Assembly: GCA_949358305.1 (NCBI GenBank)
Contig: OX442314.1
Span: forward strand, 66,658,429-66,722,428
Length of the DNA stretch: 64,000 nt
Direction of reading: 5' to 3'
Origin: Strigamia acuminata
Lineage: Eukaryota > Arthropoda > Chilopoda > Geophilomorpha > Linotaeniidae
Shown: positions 30,992 through 41,200 of the stretch, piece by piece
Layout: every line of letters begins with the position of its first letter
Numbering within the stretch: position 1 is the stretch's first letter
Translations under genes and position numbers: made by a program
The notes under the pieces: generated by a model
What the model saw: the letters and a program-made list of their open reading frames with translations, nothing else
The model's database searches: none
Told to the model about the DNA's origin: nothing

Positions 30992-33059
30992 CAGGGTGGA
31001 ACAAAAGTCTGTTCCCCTCAAATATTTCCTCAGGAATTGCATCTAGGCCAACTTTGATGAAGCGATCGTATAGGAAATTGGGTGAGAGCAATCCAATGAT
31101 GTCATCAAATTTGACCTTGACGGCCATTTTCAAGGATATTCACTTGCTAACTTCTAAACCAATCAGGTTAGAGCAAAAAAGTCAATTACAAAGTTGTAGA
31201 GCACCATCAAATTAGTACTATCCAACTTATCTTAGTAATCTTAAGTTAAATGTTTTCCTTTTAAAAAGGAGACAAATCAGCTGAAATAAAGCCAGCCATT
31301 GTGACAAAACTTAAATTTCTATCACAAAAAATACTGAATTACTTAAATAAACGTATTCAAATGTGCATCATTATGCAAATAAACAAGAAAAACCACTGCC
31401 TTTTTTTAATGCCTCAATAATTATTTTATCACAAGATTAATCCTTGGCTACACGGATTTATGGACAAGCTTTTTCTTGAATAGGAAAATTTTTTTTCCTA
31501 TGAATTTTTTTTGCTGAAAATTTGTGACTTTGTTTATCTGATAATCAGTGTTGGGCACAATACAGTACCGGTACCGCCGGTACAGTACCGCCAATACCGG
31601 TACTGTACCGCAGCCCTGTACCGCAGTACTTTTGTAGCCCACGGAAGCAACGCGTAATTGTACCGCGGTACTTTCTGTGGAAACAGCAAGTACCGGGTAC
31701 TTGTACCGCGGTACTTTTTGCGCCAAGCAGTACCGGTACCGTGAATTTGCAGTACTCTCGCGGTACACGGGAAAACGCGAGAAAACACGAGATTTTTGTG
31801 TTTTTTCCCGTTTTCCAGTTTAAAGTTAAAATTTTGATTTTTACATTGTTTACACTCATTCAAATTGAGTGGAAACAATAATTATTACTAATGATAATGA
31901 TGTAAAACGAATTACTAATTTAGTAATTCGCCAAGTACGAAAAAAGAGTGCGCAGACGACTGTGTATCGTTCTGCTAAAATTCGACGGCAATCGTTAGCA
32001 ACGTGTGCCACGCGTTATGGCCTGGCTTCGGCGCCTGCACACTTTTTTTTGCGTACTTGGCGAATTACTAAATTAGTAATTCGTTTTACATCATTATCAT
32101 TAGTAATAATTATTGTTTCCACTCAATTTGAATGAGTGTAAACAATGTAAAAATCAAAATTTTAACTTTAAACTGGAAAACGGGAAAAAACACAAAAATC
32201 TCGTGTTTTCTCGCGTTTTCCCGTGTACCGCGAGATGTACCGCAAAATCCCGGTACCGGTACTGTACCGGGACCGCGGTACTTTTTGTTGAAGCGGCCTG
32301 TACCGCGTCCGCGGTACTTTTGTTGAAGCGGCCTGTACCGCGTACTTGTAACGCGATACGTGTTGGGAGTACCGTGCCCAACACTGCTGATAATAAAGTA
32401 AATCTCAGGTGAAATTTGTAATGATTCATCATTTATTTAATTAAATATTCAACTTGGAAATTTTCTGCCCCTTAAAACTCCAGCATAACTTTTAAGCTTG
32501 CTTTGCTGTATTTGTAAACAGCGCTTCAGTGAACAGCTTTTTGCATTTACCAGTAGTGATTAAAACCACCTCCAGATGGCTCAAATCTATTTATTTTTAT
32601 TGTTTAGGCATTACGTCCTCAATAAAATTAGTTCCGAACTAAAAACAAACTACATGGCGCTTTAACCAATCGACTTAAAAATTGTCCATAAATCCGTAAT
32701 GGCTTCAACCAGAACAGCACATTTTATCCTTATGCCTCCAAGGGTAAAAAATTTCACTTTGCTGATTTTTTTCTGATTTGTCTCCTTTTTAAAAAGAAAA
32801 CATTTAACTAAGATGACTAAGATAAGTTGGATAGTACTAATTTGATGGTGCTCTACAACTTTGTAATTGACTTTTTGCTCTAACCTGATTGGTTTAGAAG
32901 TTAGCAAGTGAATAACCTTGAAAATGGCCTTCAAGGTCAAATTTGATGACATCATTGGATTGCTCTCACCCAACTTCCTATACAATCGCTTCATCAAAGT
33001 TGGCCTAGGTGCAATTGCTGAGGAAATATTTGAGGGGAACAGACTTTTGTTCCACCCTG
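30992..33059. mobile_element. Mariner-like foldback element, long form, hosting a hAT element
   Basis: Same CAGGGTGGAA termini and ~300-bp inverted arms as 2173-2936, with TA at both flanks (30990-30991 and 33060-33061). Without the nested hAT element it would be ~1.22 kb. Its middle (31437-31537 and 32395-32735) is absent from the short copy and has no transposase frame. It is inserted within the composite LTR element. Confidence 0.85.
31546..32386. mobile_element. hAT-type foldback element (841 bp) with 8-bp target duplication
   Basis: It begins CAGTGTTGGGCAC and ends GTGCCCAACACTG, flanked on both sides by CTGATAAT (31538-31545, 32387-32394), the 8-bp duplication typical of hAT. The arms are nearly complementary over most of the length (about 31546-31945 against 32050-32386), with only a ~100-bp unpaired centre. 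Subterminal repeats of GTACCGCGGTAC, itself a palindrome, are frequent in both tips. No transposase is encoded; the periodic 92-114-codon frames are the GTACCGCG repeats. Confidence 0.93.
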
Positions 33060-33311
33060 TATATACAACGACCGGGACCTGACCAAGATCCACAGTCGGG
33101 AGGTCCACCGATGGAACGGGAAAACTCCGGTATCCGTTTTCGTCGGGCACGTGGGCTTGTGGCATGGCGTCTCCGTCTCGTCACTCGCTTCCGGCTCGGC
33201 GTTCATGTCCCGGGACAGGCATCTCACGGCATGTTGTTGGGAAAAATCATTATCGGGACCAGAGGTCCGTCGTTTGTACAATTCGCGTCCAAGGACGACA
33301 GTCGAGGCTTT

Positions 33312-35639
33312 TCACGGCTCCGGCTTGTCGTTGGACGGTGGTTGCGGCTGAGAGGGGTCTTGCGGCTCCTCCTCAGACTTGGTTGCAACCGCTGCGGGTC
33401 CTGCTGGGGCTGGCGAAGTTCTCGCCGCCTCCAGTACAGACCGTATCGATGGTAGGGGAGGCATCAGTTGCCTGTCCTCCGCCTCCACCGCCTCTGCCGC
33501 CTCTGCCGCAGCCGACGCCGACTGGGGGGGTAGCTGAGGCACCTCTTCCGTTGTCGTCGTCTTGACTGGGGCCAAGGCGCGTCGTGCCGCCGCTTCTTCT
33601 CTCGACGCTGCCACGGTTTGAGCAGTGCGGGACTTCTTCCCCTTCCCCTTCTGCTTGCGAGCATCTTGCGTCGCCTCGATCGGATCCCAGACGTCGGGGC
33701 TAAATTGGTCGGAGTAGCCCTTCCGCCTGTGCACCCGCTTCATTATCACTTCTTCGTACGTAGGCGGGGGTGGCGGTGAGTGCGCCGCCAACTCTAGTGG
33801 CATCACGATAGGTACAGGCTCGTGGGACGCCGGTACGAACATCCGTTGGTGACCGTAGTTATTGGTCAACCTCGGGAGCCCGGCCAACGTCTCCACGTAG
33901 CCACGGCAGATCGCCGGGTCGAAATCCGCATGGTCCGCCCCCACCGTCTGCTCCAGCGTCCAACTTTGGACCACGAACGGGGATGGTAGGTGGAGATACC
34001 ATGCGTTCATGGCAGTGCCCACCGCCCACGCGACGATGCGCACCGTCTCGAACCACCTGATTCTCCTCGCTGCGGCCGATGCGACAGGGGGGATGTTGAG
34101 GATTATCCACATCCTCTGTCGGATCAGGGCGATAGCTCTGGTCGTCCTGATGTCGCTCCCGGCCGCGTCCACAAAGCGCAAGTGAAGTTCCCTCCACCGC
34201 TTAGCTTCGGCGACCCAGAGCGCCACCACCTGAGCGTTCGCATGCTTGAGGCGTGGGATCGCCATCAGCACAAGTGCCGTGCAGACCACCGGAGCACCAG
34301 GCGGTAGGTCGGCGACCTCGAGCGGAACCTGACCCTCGACGGATTCCAAGAACTCCGCTCCTTCGTGCTGTCCAGAGGGGTGTGGTTCCTGGGAAGGTCC
34401 TTCGCCTCCTCCGGCAGCTCCTACTCCTGCATTGACCATCTCGGGGTCGCTGCACCGCAACAGCTGTGCTTCGAGAGACAAACCCTCCAGCACCGACAAT
34501 TGCAGCACATCGTCCTCCGAAACCGACAACTCCATCATCTCGTCGTCTGGCGTTGGCATCAGGGATTGCACCATCGGTAGTTCGGCGCAAGCGCCGTCCT
34601 GCCTCTGGGAAACAATACACTCTTTCCGCGGGGTAGATGGCTCCGACCGTCCCGCGAGATTCATGAGGCTACCCCAAGTGCGATGGGGCAGTCCTCCCGT
34701 CCCGTCGAACTGCGCCACGGGAATTCCGAGTGCGAGTGAAGCGCAAGCGATTGCCTGCTCACTACAGCCGGCTTCCTCCGTGGGCATCTCGACCACCTGC
34801 TCGCCAGACGCTCCGGGAAGGTCCAGAGCGAAGGACACTGCTGAATCAGCCTGTACCTCGTCCCCTAACACTTCCGGTTGTTGCACGAGCTCCGATGCGT
34901 TGTCAACCACGGGTAGGACGACAACCATAGGAATGGCCACAACTTCTGGCTCGACGGCACCGGATCCACACGACTGCCGCGCGACCGGTGCTACGGCAGC
35001 AGCTTCAGCCTCGGCCACCGCCTGCCTCGCCGCCTCGGCGGACCGCGCCTTCCTTGCATTGTCCTTGATACGACGACGCAGCAGCTTCCCTGCGGACTCG
35101 ATCTGAACCGCAGTAGCGCGCGGGTAGGACGCCCGCCACTCCGCCAACGAGGTCTCTAGCCGTGCGGTCATCTCTTCCGTCCACTTCGACGGCGCTGGCT
35201 CTTGCTTCTGGCGCTTCGGGTTCGGCTGGGCTGGGGCCTCTGCTGAAGCCGCCTGCCCCGCCTGAACCCTTGGTGCCGAAGGAGCAGAACCCGATGGACC
35301 AGGCTGCCCGTCCCGCGCTCTGACAGCTTCCACCGTCAAACCACGTGGTAGGCGGGCATGCCCATGTCGCAACAGGTCTTGCGTCCGCCTCTCCCACGAG
35401 TCGACGCTCATCCACGATACCATCGAACGGGCGCGACTCCGGTCGCCGCCCGGTCGCTGCGAGTGGCGCGCATACCACCTCTGCCTGGGGATGGAAAAAT
35501 GCACCAGCCCCATGCCGAGGCAGTTGCCGCATGGTGAATCCCATCCGCCCGCTGATGTCTCCCAGCGCTCGCCTGAGCAAACAGGGCAGATGTGCCACTG
35601 TTCGCTACCGTCGCCGCCACCATTTCCCGAATTCTAGAT
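33312..35639 (-). CDS. Unknown GC-rich ORF with CX2C...CX2C ribbon and PPxY motif
   Basis: 733 codons from the first Met (complement at 35511-35513) to the stop at 33312. The frame stays open upstream to a TAG at ~35637, and that part encodes HICPVC...CGNCLG, two CX2C pairs 16 residues apart, a likely zinc ribbon. The TAG belongs to a TTTTATCTAG that resembles a splice acceptor, so the protein may begin in an upstream exon. From the Met: a basic region, a Trp-containing helical stretch (KWTEEMTARLETSLAEWRAS, ~110-130), a low-complexity Ala/Glu/Pro part, a helical block (~400-560), the late-domain-like PPPPPTYEEV (580-589, containing PPTY), and basic clusters (KRVHRRKG; RKQKGKGKKSR). No protease, RT, signal peptide or membrane span. 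GC is far higher than its surroundings. A gag-like or RNA-binding role in the composite element is possible, as is a captured host exon; I do not recognise it. Confidence 0.6.
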
Positions 35640-36534
35640 AAAATAAATAAAAAATTAATAAACTATATCAAGGAGTGAAAGGGGAAGGGGGGGAAAAAGT
35701 TGGGCTGAGAGTATGACGTAAGGGCTATGAATGAGGATTCCGGCACGAGGAGGCGACAAAATCAACCTCCCACGCGAGCACATGACGTCAGTGGATGTTA
35801 CACAATCGTCGAAGACACCGAGCTGGCGCAAGCCATTTTCGGTGCTCCGGCGATGCAAGCCGAAATAATTTCCTGAATTTGTTAAACCGAATCAGGATGA
35901 TATAAAATCCTGACCAAAGCGTGGTGCCTGTTCTAAGAAATGATGGTTGTAAGAATTTCACACACGACACGGCAAGGGATGGTGACGGCAACGCAAACCG
36001 CAACCAACATGGCGGACCGTTCTGCACAACGGCCCGGCATGTCGGTGAAGTCTGGCGCCTGAATCAGAACCCAGTCCAGTCGCAGAAAACACGAACAAAC
36101 CATCGATTGTGACAAAAAGGATGTCTCGAAAAGAAATACGCGAACGAGCGAAAAAGTGATACACCTTTTCTGCCTGAACGCGAGCGAAAAGAGAAAAGAA
36201 ATAAAACCAAATAATCTTATCGAATTAAAAAAAAGAAAATAAATTTAGATGCGCCGGCTGAGAAAGAAACTCGAGTTCGGGGCAAAATAAACAAAGGAGG
36301 GGTTGAAGACTAACAGGGGGAAAAAAAGAACGAAAAACTCCAAACGGAAGTGGACTTTGATTTCTTCGAGTCGCGCCGCGGCGGCGAGTGATTCGGGAAG
36401 CGAACTTCTCGGCTCCTCTTACCGCGGCGACAACCCCTCACCGTCCGCTATTGTTTTCCCAGATTGGGGGTCTCAGATCGTGCCGCTGGCCACTCAAGTG
36501 ACCAGCGCGCAGGTCATTGACCTCAATTAGGGAC
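35640..36534 (-). other. Region upstream of the unknown ORF, no gene identified
   Basis: In the sense of the ORF this holds the presumed splice acceptor (T-rich tract ending ATCTAG at ~35637-35648) and mixed sequence, then GC-rich sequence near 36370-36450. Frames of 60-80 codons on both strands lack features. Before Copia-C inserted, it was continuous with 43530-44654. Confidence 0.4.
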
Positions 36535-36539
36535 AATAG

Positions 36540-37016
36540 TGTTGGGTTGCAAACCCATTTTGTAGTGCTTAAATATTTGTTCCTGTGTTACGTGATTTAT
36601 TGGTTACACAATTTCCGAGTATGTGTAACAAGTGTGTTGTAAATTAATGTCCCGATCCAGTGTTCAACCGATAATGATTTTTATCAATGCTTGTTATGTA
36701 CCGCGGTTGAATATTCTCTCCTTTACAGCACACGTCCCTGATGTCGTCTGCTTGAAAAAGCGATTTGTGTTTTATCCTTTTTCCTTGGTTTATCGATTAT
36801 TAATGTCGGTGTTTTTACTTGCGATTGTAAAGGACAAATCATTGGAAACTTGACAATGATTTATCCTATGTTGTTTGAGAGTGCAAATAGCCTCTAACCG
36901 TGTATCACCTGATATTCTCACGAATTAAAGATGGCGCACGCATGTCGGTTTCGCGCACCGTTTCAACTGATGTTTCTTTTGATTTCGTTTGCAGAATTGC
37001 CGGGAATAACCCCACA
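36540..37016 (+). repeat. Copia-C 5' LTR
   Basis: 477 bp. The conserved hairpin is at 36832-36866 (arms as in Copia-B, loop GAAACTTGA). AATTAAAGATGGCGC is near 36923-36937. It ends CCCCACA, followed by AG and the primer site. Confidence 0.96.
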
Positions 37017-38202
37017 AGTGGTAGCAGAGGCTGTGCGACGATAAGGCCAGCAGTTTTTGGGAGTTTTCCGGAACATTTCGAGACGAAACGAGTGCAGGAC
37101 GTCGGCCGAGATCGTTGCAGACACGAATCGCCGGCGACGTGCGAAATAACTTCGCCAACTTTTTCAAATCGTCGGGATTGTGTGTGCGGACAGTACAACG
37201 GACTATTACGACAGTAAGCAGTGTCGAAATATTTATTTTCAGTGCGAAATAAGCACTTTTCCACGCCGTTACGAAGCAAATTTTCTTCGGCGGCCATTTT
37301 GGATTCGGCAGTGCGGCCGACGTAGCAACGACGTGTTTTCGGGCCGATACACGCCTAGACGCCAGTTTTTTGCCGAGACGACGATTATTCTCGCCGAAAC
37401 AACGAGAATCAACGTCGATACGACGCATTTTCGCCCCGAATCAGGCGAAAATTACCGAAAACGATCGGAAATCAGCAGTGGATCGCCGGTGGAGAACAAA
37501 TCCTCACCAGCGGCCATTTTTGTTTGGATTTTCATCGCCGTCGACGGTGGAAACCAATTTCGAGTGTCTCTGTACGCATAAGTCTGCGTACACGACAATA
37601 TTTGACCGGAAAAGCCGTGTTTTGCACCCCGGAGTGCTACACGAAGGCGCGGACGGGCGCGACGACGATTTTGGATCGTTTTTCCCCGCTTTGCACGGAC
37701 GTGTGCGAGCGGTAGCGCGTCAGCCCCATTTCCGCGCACCGATAACGTCTAAACAACGTTCTACGCTGGACGGAAGCGATTGCGACGATCGGATCCCGCA
37801 ATCCGCCCATCTTAACAACGCAAAAGTGTATTTATCATTTTGTCGTGAAACTCTGTTACATTTAAGTTTTTGTTCGGGTTTCCCTCTTAGTATCGGTGCC
37901 ACCCTACGTCCAGTCGGGCACGTGGCACTGTATTCTTGTCTGGGCTTGTTCACGGCCACCCAACCGATCCCGCGACCCCAGGTGGTCGGACGGAAGAGTT
38001 GGGGAACGACCAGTCAAGGTTTGCTCGCCGCTCTTATAGCGGTTTGCCCACGGGTGGAATTGTTTTTTCGCCTTCATTTTTGGTGGGTGACAAGTGTGCA
38101 CTGTGTGATTTGTTTTGAGTGAAGTGTTTTTGTGCGGAATAATTTCCGAATTTAGTGATTTTTCGTGCATCCTTCATTATTATTGTGCATTGTGTCGTCG
38201 TG
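37017..38202 (+). promoter_or_regulatory. Copia-C primer site and leader
   Basis: The primer site TGGTAGCAGAGG (37019-37030) matches initiator Met tRNA. The leader is ~1.17 kb. From ~37891, right after a pyrimidine tract ending CCCTCTTAG, it is strongly conserved with Copia-B and begins with the leader hairpin (stem GTGCCAC/GTGGCAC at 37896-37928). Frames of 130-250 codons in it overlap one another and are not conserved as protein with Copia-B. Confidence 0.65.
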
Positions 38203-41200
38203 ATGTCAAAACACGACGACTATAAGGATATTAAGAAACTCGACGGTACGAACTATGCTACGTGGTCGGTGCAGGTTCAGCTGCTCCTCAAATACAACGG
38301 TGTTTGGGGTCACGTGGATGGCACGGAGAAACAACCGCCTGACACCGCCACAGCCAAGGAGAAAAGAGACTTCAAAGTCCGGGAGGACAAAGCCATGTCA
38401 ACCCTTTGCATGAGCTGCGCGGAACCTCAGCAAGTTATTGCCGTCTCTTGTCCCACTGCTGCAAAAGTCTGGGAAGCGTTAAAAAACGCTTATCAACCGA
38501 CGACGAGGGCACGCCGCGCTCGACTGCGCCGTGACTTTTTGAACATGAAAATGTTAGAAGGCGAGGAAATGCTCGTTTTCACGGGGCGAGTCGATCGGAA
38601 GGTCACGGAATTAAAAGACGTGAAAATCGACGTCTCCGACGAGTTCCACGCTTTCCAGTATTTGGACCACTTACCCCCACAATATGAGAACATTAAACAG
38701 ACAGCGTATCATTGGGAAGATACTGAGTTCACGGCTAAAAACGTGAAAGAGAGGTTGCTTGGCGAATACAATCGCCTTTACGAATCAAGCAACGAATTCG
38801 GTGTCCTAACTCAACAAATGGACAATACTGCATTATTTGCCAAGCAAAAATGGAAACCACGTGGGAAACCTTCAACAGCTGCTGGGCCCTCACGGGGCAC
38901 TTGTTTTAATTGTGGAGGGACGGGTCACTTCGCTAGAGAGTGCCCGTCGCCTCCAAAACAGCAAGGAACTTTTGGGACTTTTCCTGCCGCTGCTGGTTCG
39001 CCGGCCCAATTAAATCGAGGAAGTGGACGCGGCAGGGGCCGTGGAAAAGGGCAACAGAGAGCAAATCTCACACAGCTGGACCCGTATGCGGATGAGCCCC
39101 ACACTTTATACTCGGCAGTATTGGAGGAAAAACCTGCGCAGCCATTATCCCTTGTGTCGCACGGCAATTGTGATTCTCAATGGTACGTGGACACAGGGGC
39201 GACCGACCATTTCTCTTTCAACCGGAGTTGGTTCTCGGACTTTAGACCGCTGTCTAACTTCAGCGTACAACAAGGTGAAGGCAAATCGAAAATCGAAGGA
39301 GTCGGCAATGTTGTCATCACCACGCTTTATGGAACCCGACATAGGGACATTACTTTGAAGAATGTTTTCTTCGCACCCAATTTTCGGAAGAATCTCATCT
39401 CACTTGGACGCACCGATGAGGCTGGGATGTGCACATTTGTCAAAAATGGGGAAATGTTTATTTATAAAGATAAGATCGAGGAACCATCGATTACGGCAGT
39501 TCGAACTTCGAATAGATTGTATAAAGTTAACTGTCGTATCGAGGTTGGGAATGTAAACACAGCTGCATTAACTGCGCAACAGAATGCGGCTGCTGTCCTC
39601 GACTTGATCAAATCATCTGTAAAGGATGAAAGATTTGTGCAACCGTTACTAACCATTTTAGACTATAAGAACGCATTACTAAAAAGTTTGAGTAAGTCGG
39701 ATAAAGGGACGTCCGCAGCTAATTTGAGTGCGCAAGTGAGCGAGAAAACGTTAGCGCCTGCGGCGATTAATTTACCGAAAGCGGGGAATGAGGTTCAGAC
39801 ACCTCCTGCAAATATTCCCCAAGCTAATGCGACAGCGAAAGCTAACGGCGGAAACGCCGATGATGTGAAAGTTAGAAACCAGGAGCGGCCCCAAACCATG
39901 GACACATGGCATTCGAGGATGGGCCATCTCAATGCTAAAGGCATTTCAAAATTAGAAAAGTCTGATGACGTATTTGGGATTAACCTGTCCACTAAGGAAT
40001 TGTCTACCTGTGACGCATGTGCAACCGCCAAAAGCACGAGAGCAAGCTTTCCCCCTATAGTTGCGATTTCAACCAAAGGGATTTTAGACATTGTACACAT
40101 GGATGTCTGGGGGAAATCACAGGGTCCTTCCTTAGGTGGGGCTAATTACTATTTTATTCTCGTGGACGACTATTCACGGTATATGTGGATAATTATGATG
40201 AAAACCAAAGGGGAGGTTTTGGGTCATTTCAAACGATGGCTAACTGAAGTGGAAAGAACGACTTCTAAGAAAGTCAAATGTATTAAGACTGATAATGGCG
40301 GGGAATTTATTTCTCGGGATTGGGACACTTACGCTTCCAAGATAGGATTAAAATGCATTCGAACAAATGCATATTCTCCGGAAATGAATTCCGTGGCTGA
40401 AAGGGCCAACCGTACAATTATTAGCGGGGTGAGGGCTTTGATGCTCGAGAACAGTTTCCCCTATCCCCTTTGGGCTGAATTGGCGACTTCCATCGTCTAC
40501 TTAAAGAATAGGTTTCCTCACCAGGGGATTGAAGGCAAAACACCTTACTCGATATTTTTCAATAAGAAACTATCTTTACGACACATTAAGTGCATTGGGT
40601 CGAAGACTTTTGTTCATGTTCCATCCCAGACCCGCAAAGGCAAATTGGAGGGTAGAGCATGGGCAGGAGCATTGATTGGCTATGCCATCTCCACTAGGGG
40701 CTATAGGATCTGGGACCCTAAAACAAATCAAGTTTTTGCGTCAAAACACGTGCGGATCTTCGAGGACTCGTATTGGTACGAGATTGGGAAGAGATTACAG
40801 ACTCCAGTTCGACAACCTCAAGGGGGATCCAAAGAATTTAAGAGTTTTGGCTACTCTTCCTCCGACACCGAGGAAGATGACGATGATTCCGTTGTCCCTG
40901 TTGGACAACCACCACCCTTTATGCCACCTCCTATCCCACCGCACATTCCGCCCCCTATTCCACCTAGAACCCCAGGACCTGCTTTGAGACCAAATGTGCA
41001 GCGGACAATTGAGTTGCCTGCAATTGGAGTTGATCCTATTGGGGATGATGAGGAAATTGGTGGGGCGCAGGGTATTGATGGAGATAATCCAGTTGAAGAA
41101 ATTGGTGGGGCGAAGGGGGATGATGAAAATTTCTTAAACGTTTATCCTGATGACGATGAGGATCCAGATCTGGCACCCCCTCCTGGGGTACAAACTCGTC

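Noticed and set aside
31448-32432. Several frames of 64-114 codons in the hAT element
   Set aside because: Both strands of a palindrome with GTACCGCG repeats; no transposase features.
34432-35106. 224-codon plus frame opposite the unknown ORF
   Set aside because: GC-rich antisense shadow without start context or domain.
35514-35639. Direct splice of the LTR exon (ending GTAG at ~59792) to the zinc-ribbon frame
   Set aside because: The phases do not match: the donor leaves two bases of a codon while the ribbon frame starts in phase 0 at the acceptor. Another exon or acceptor would be needed.
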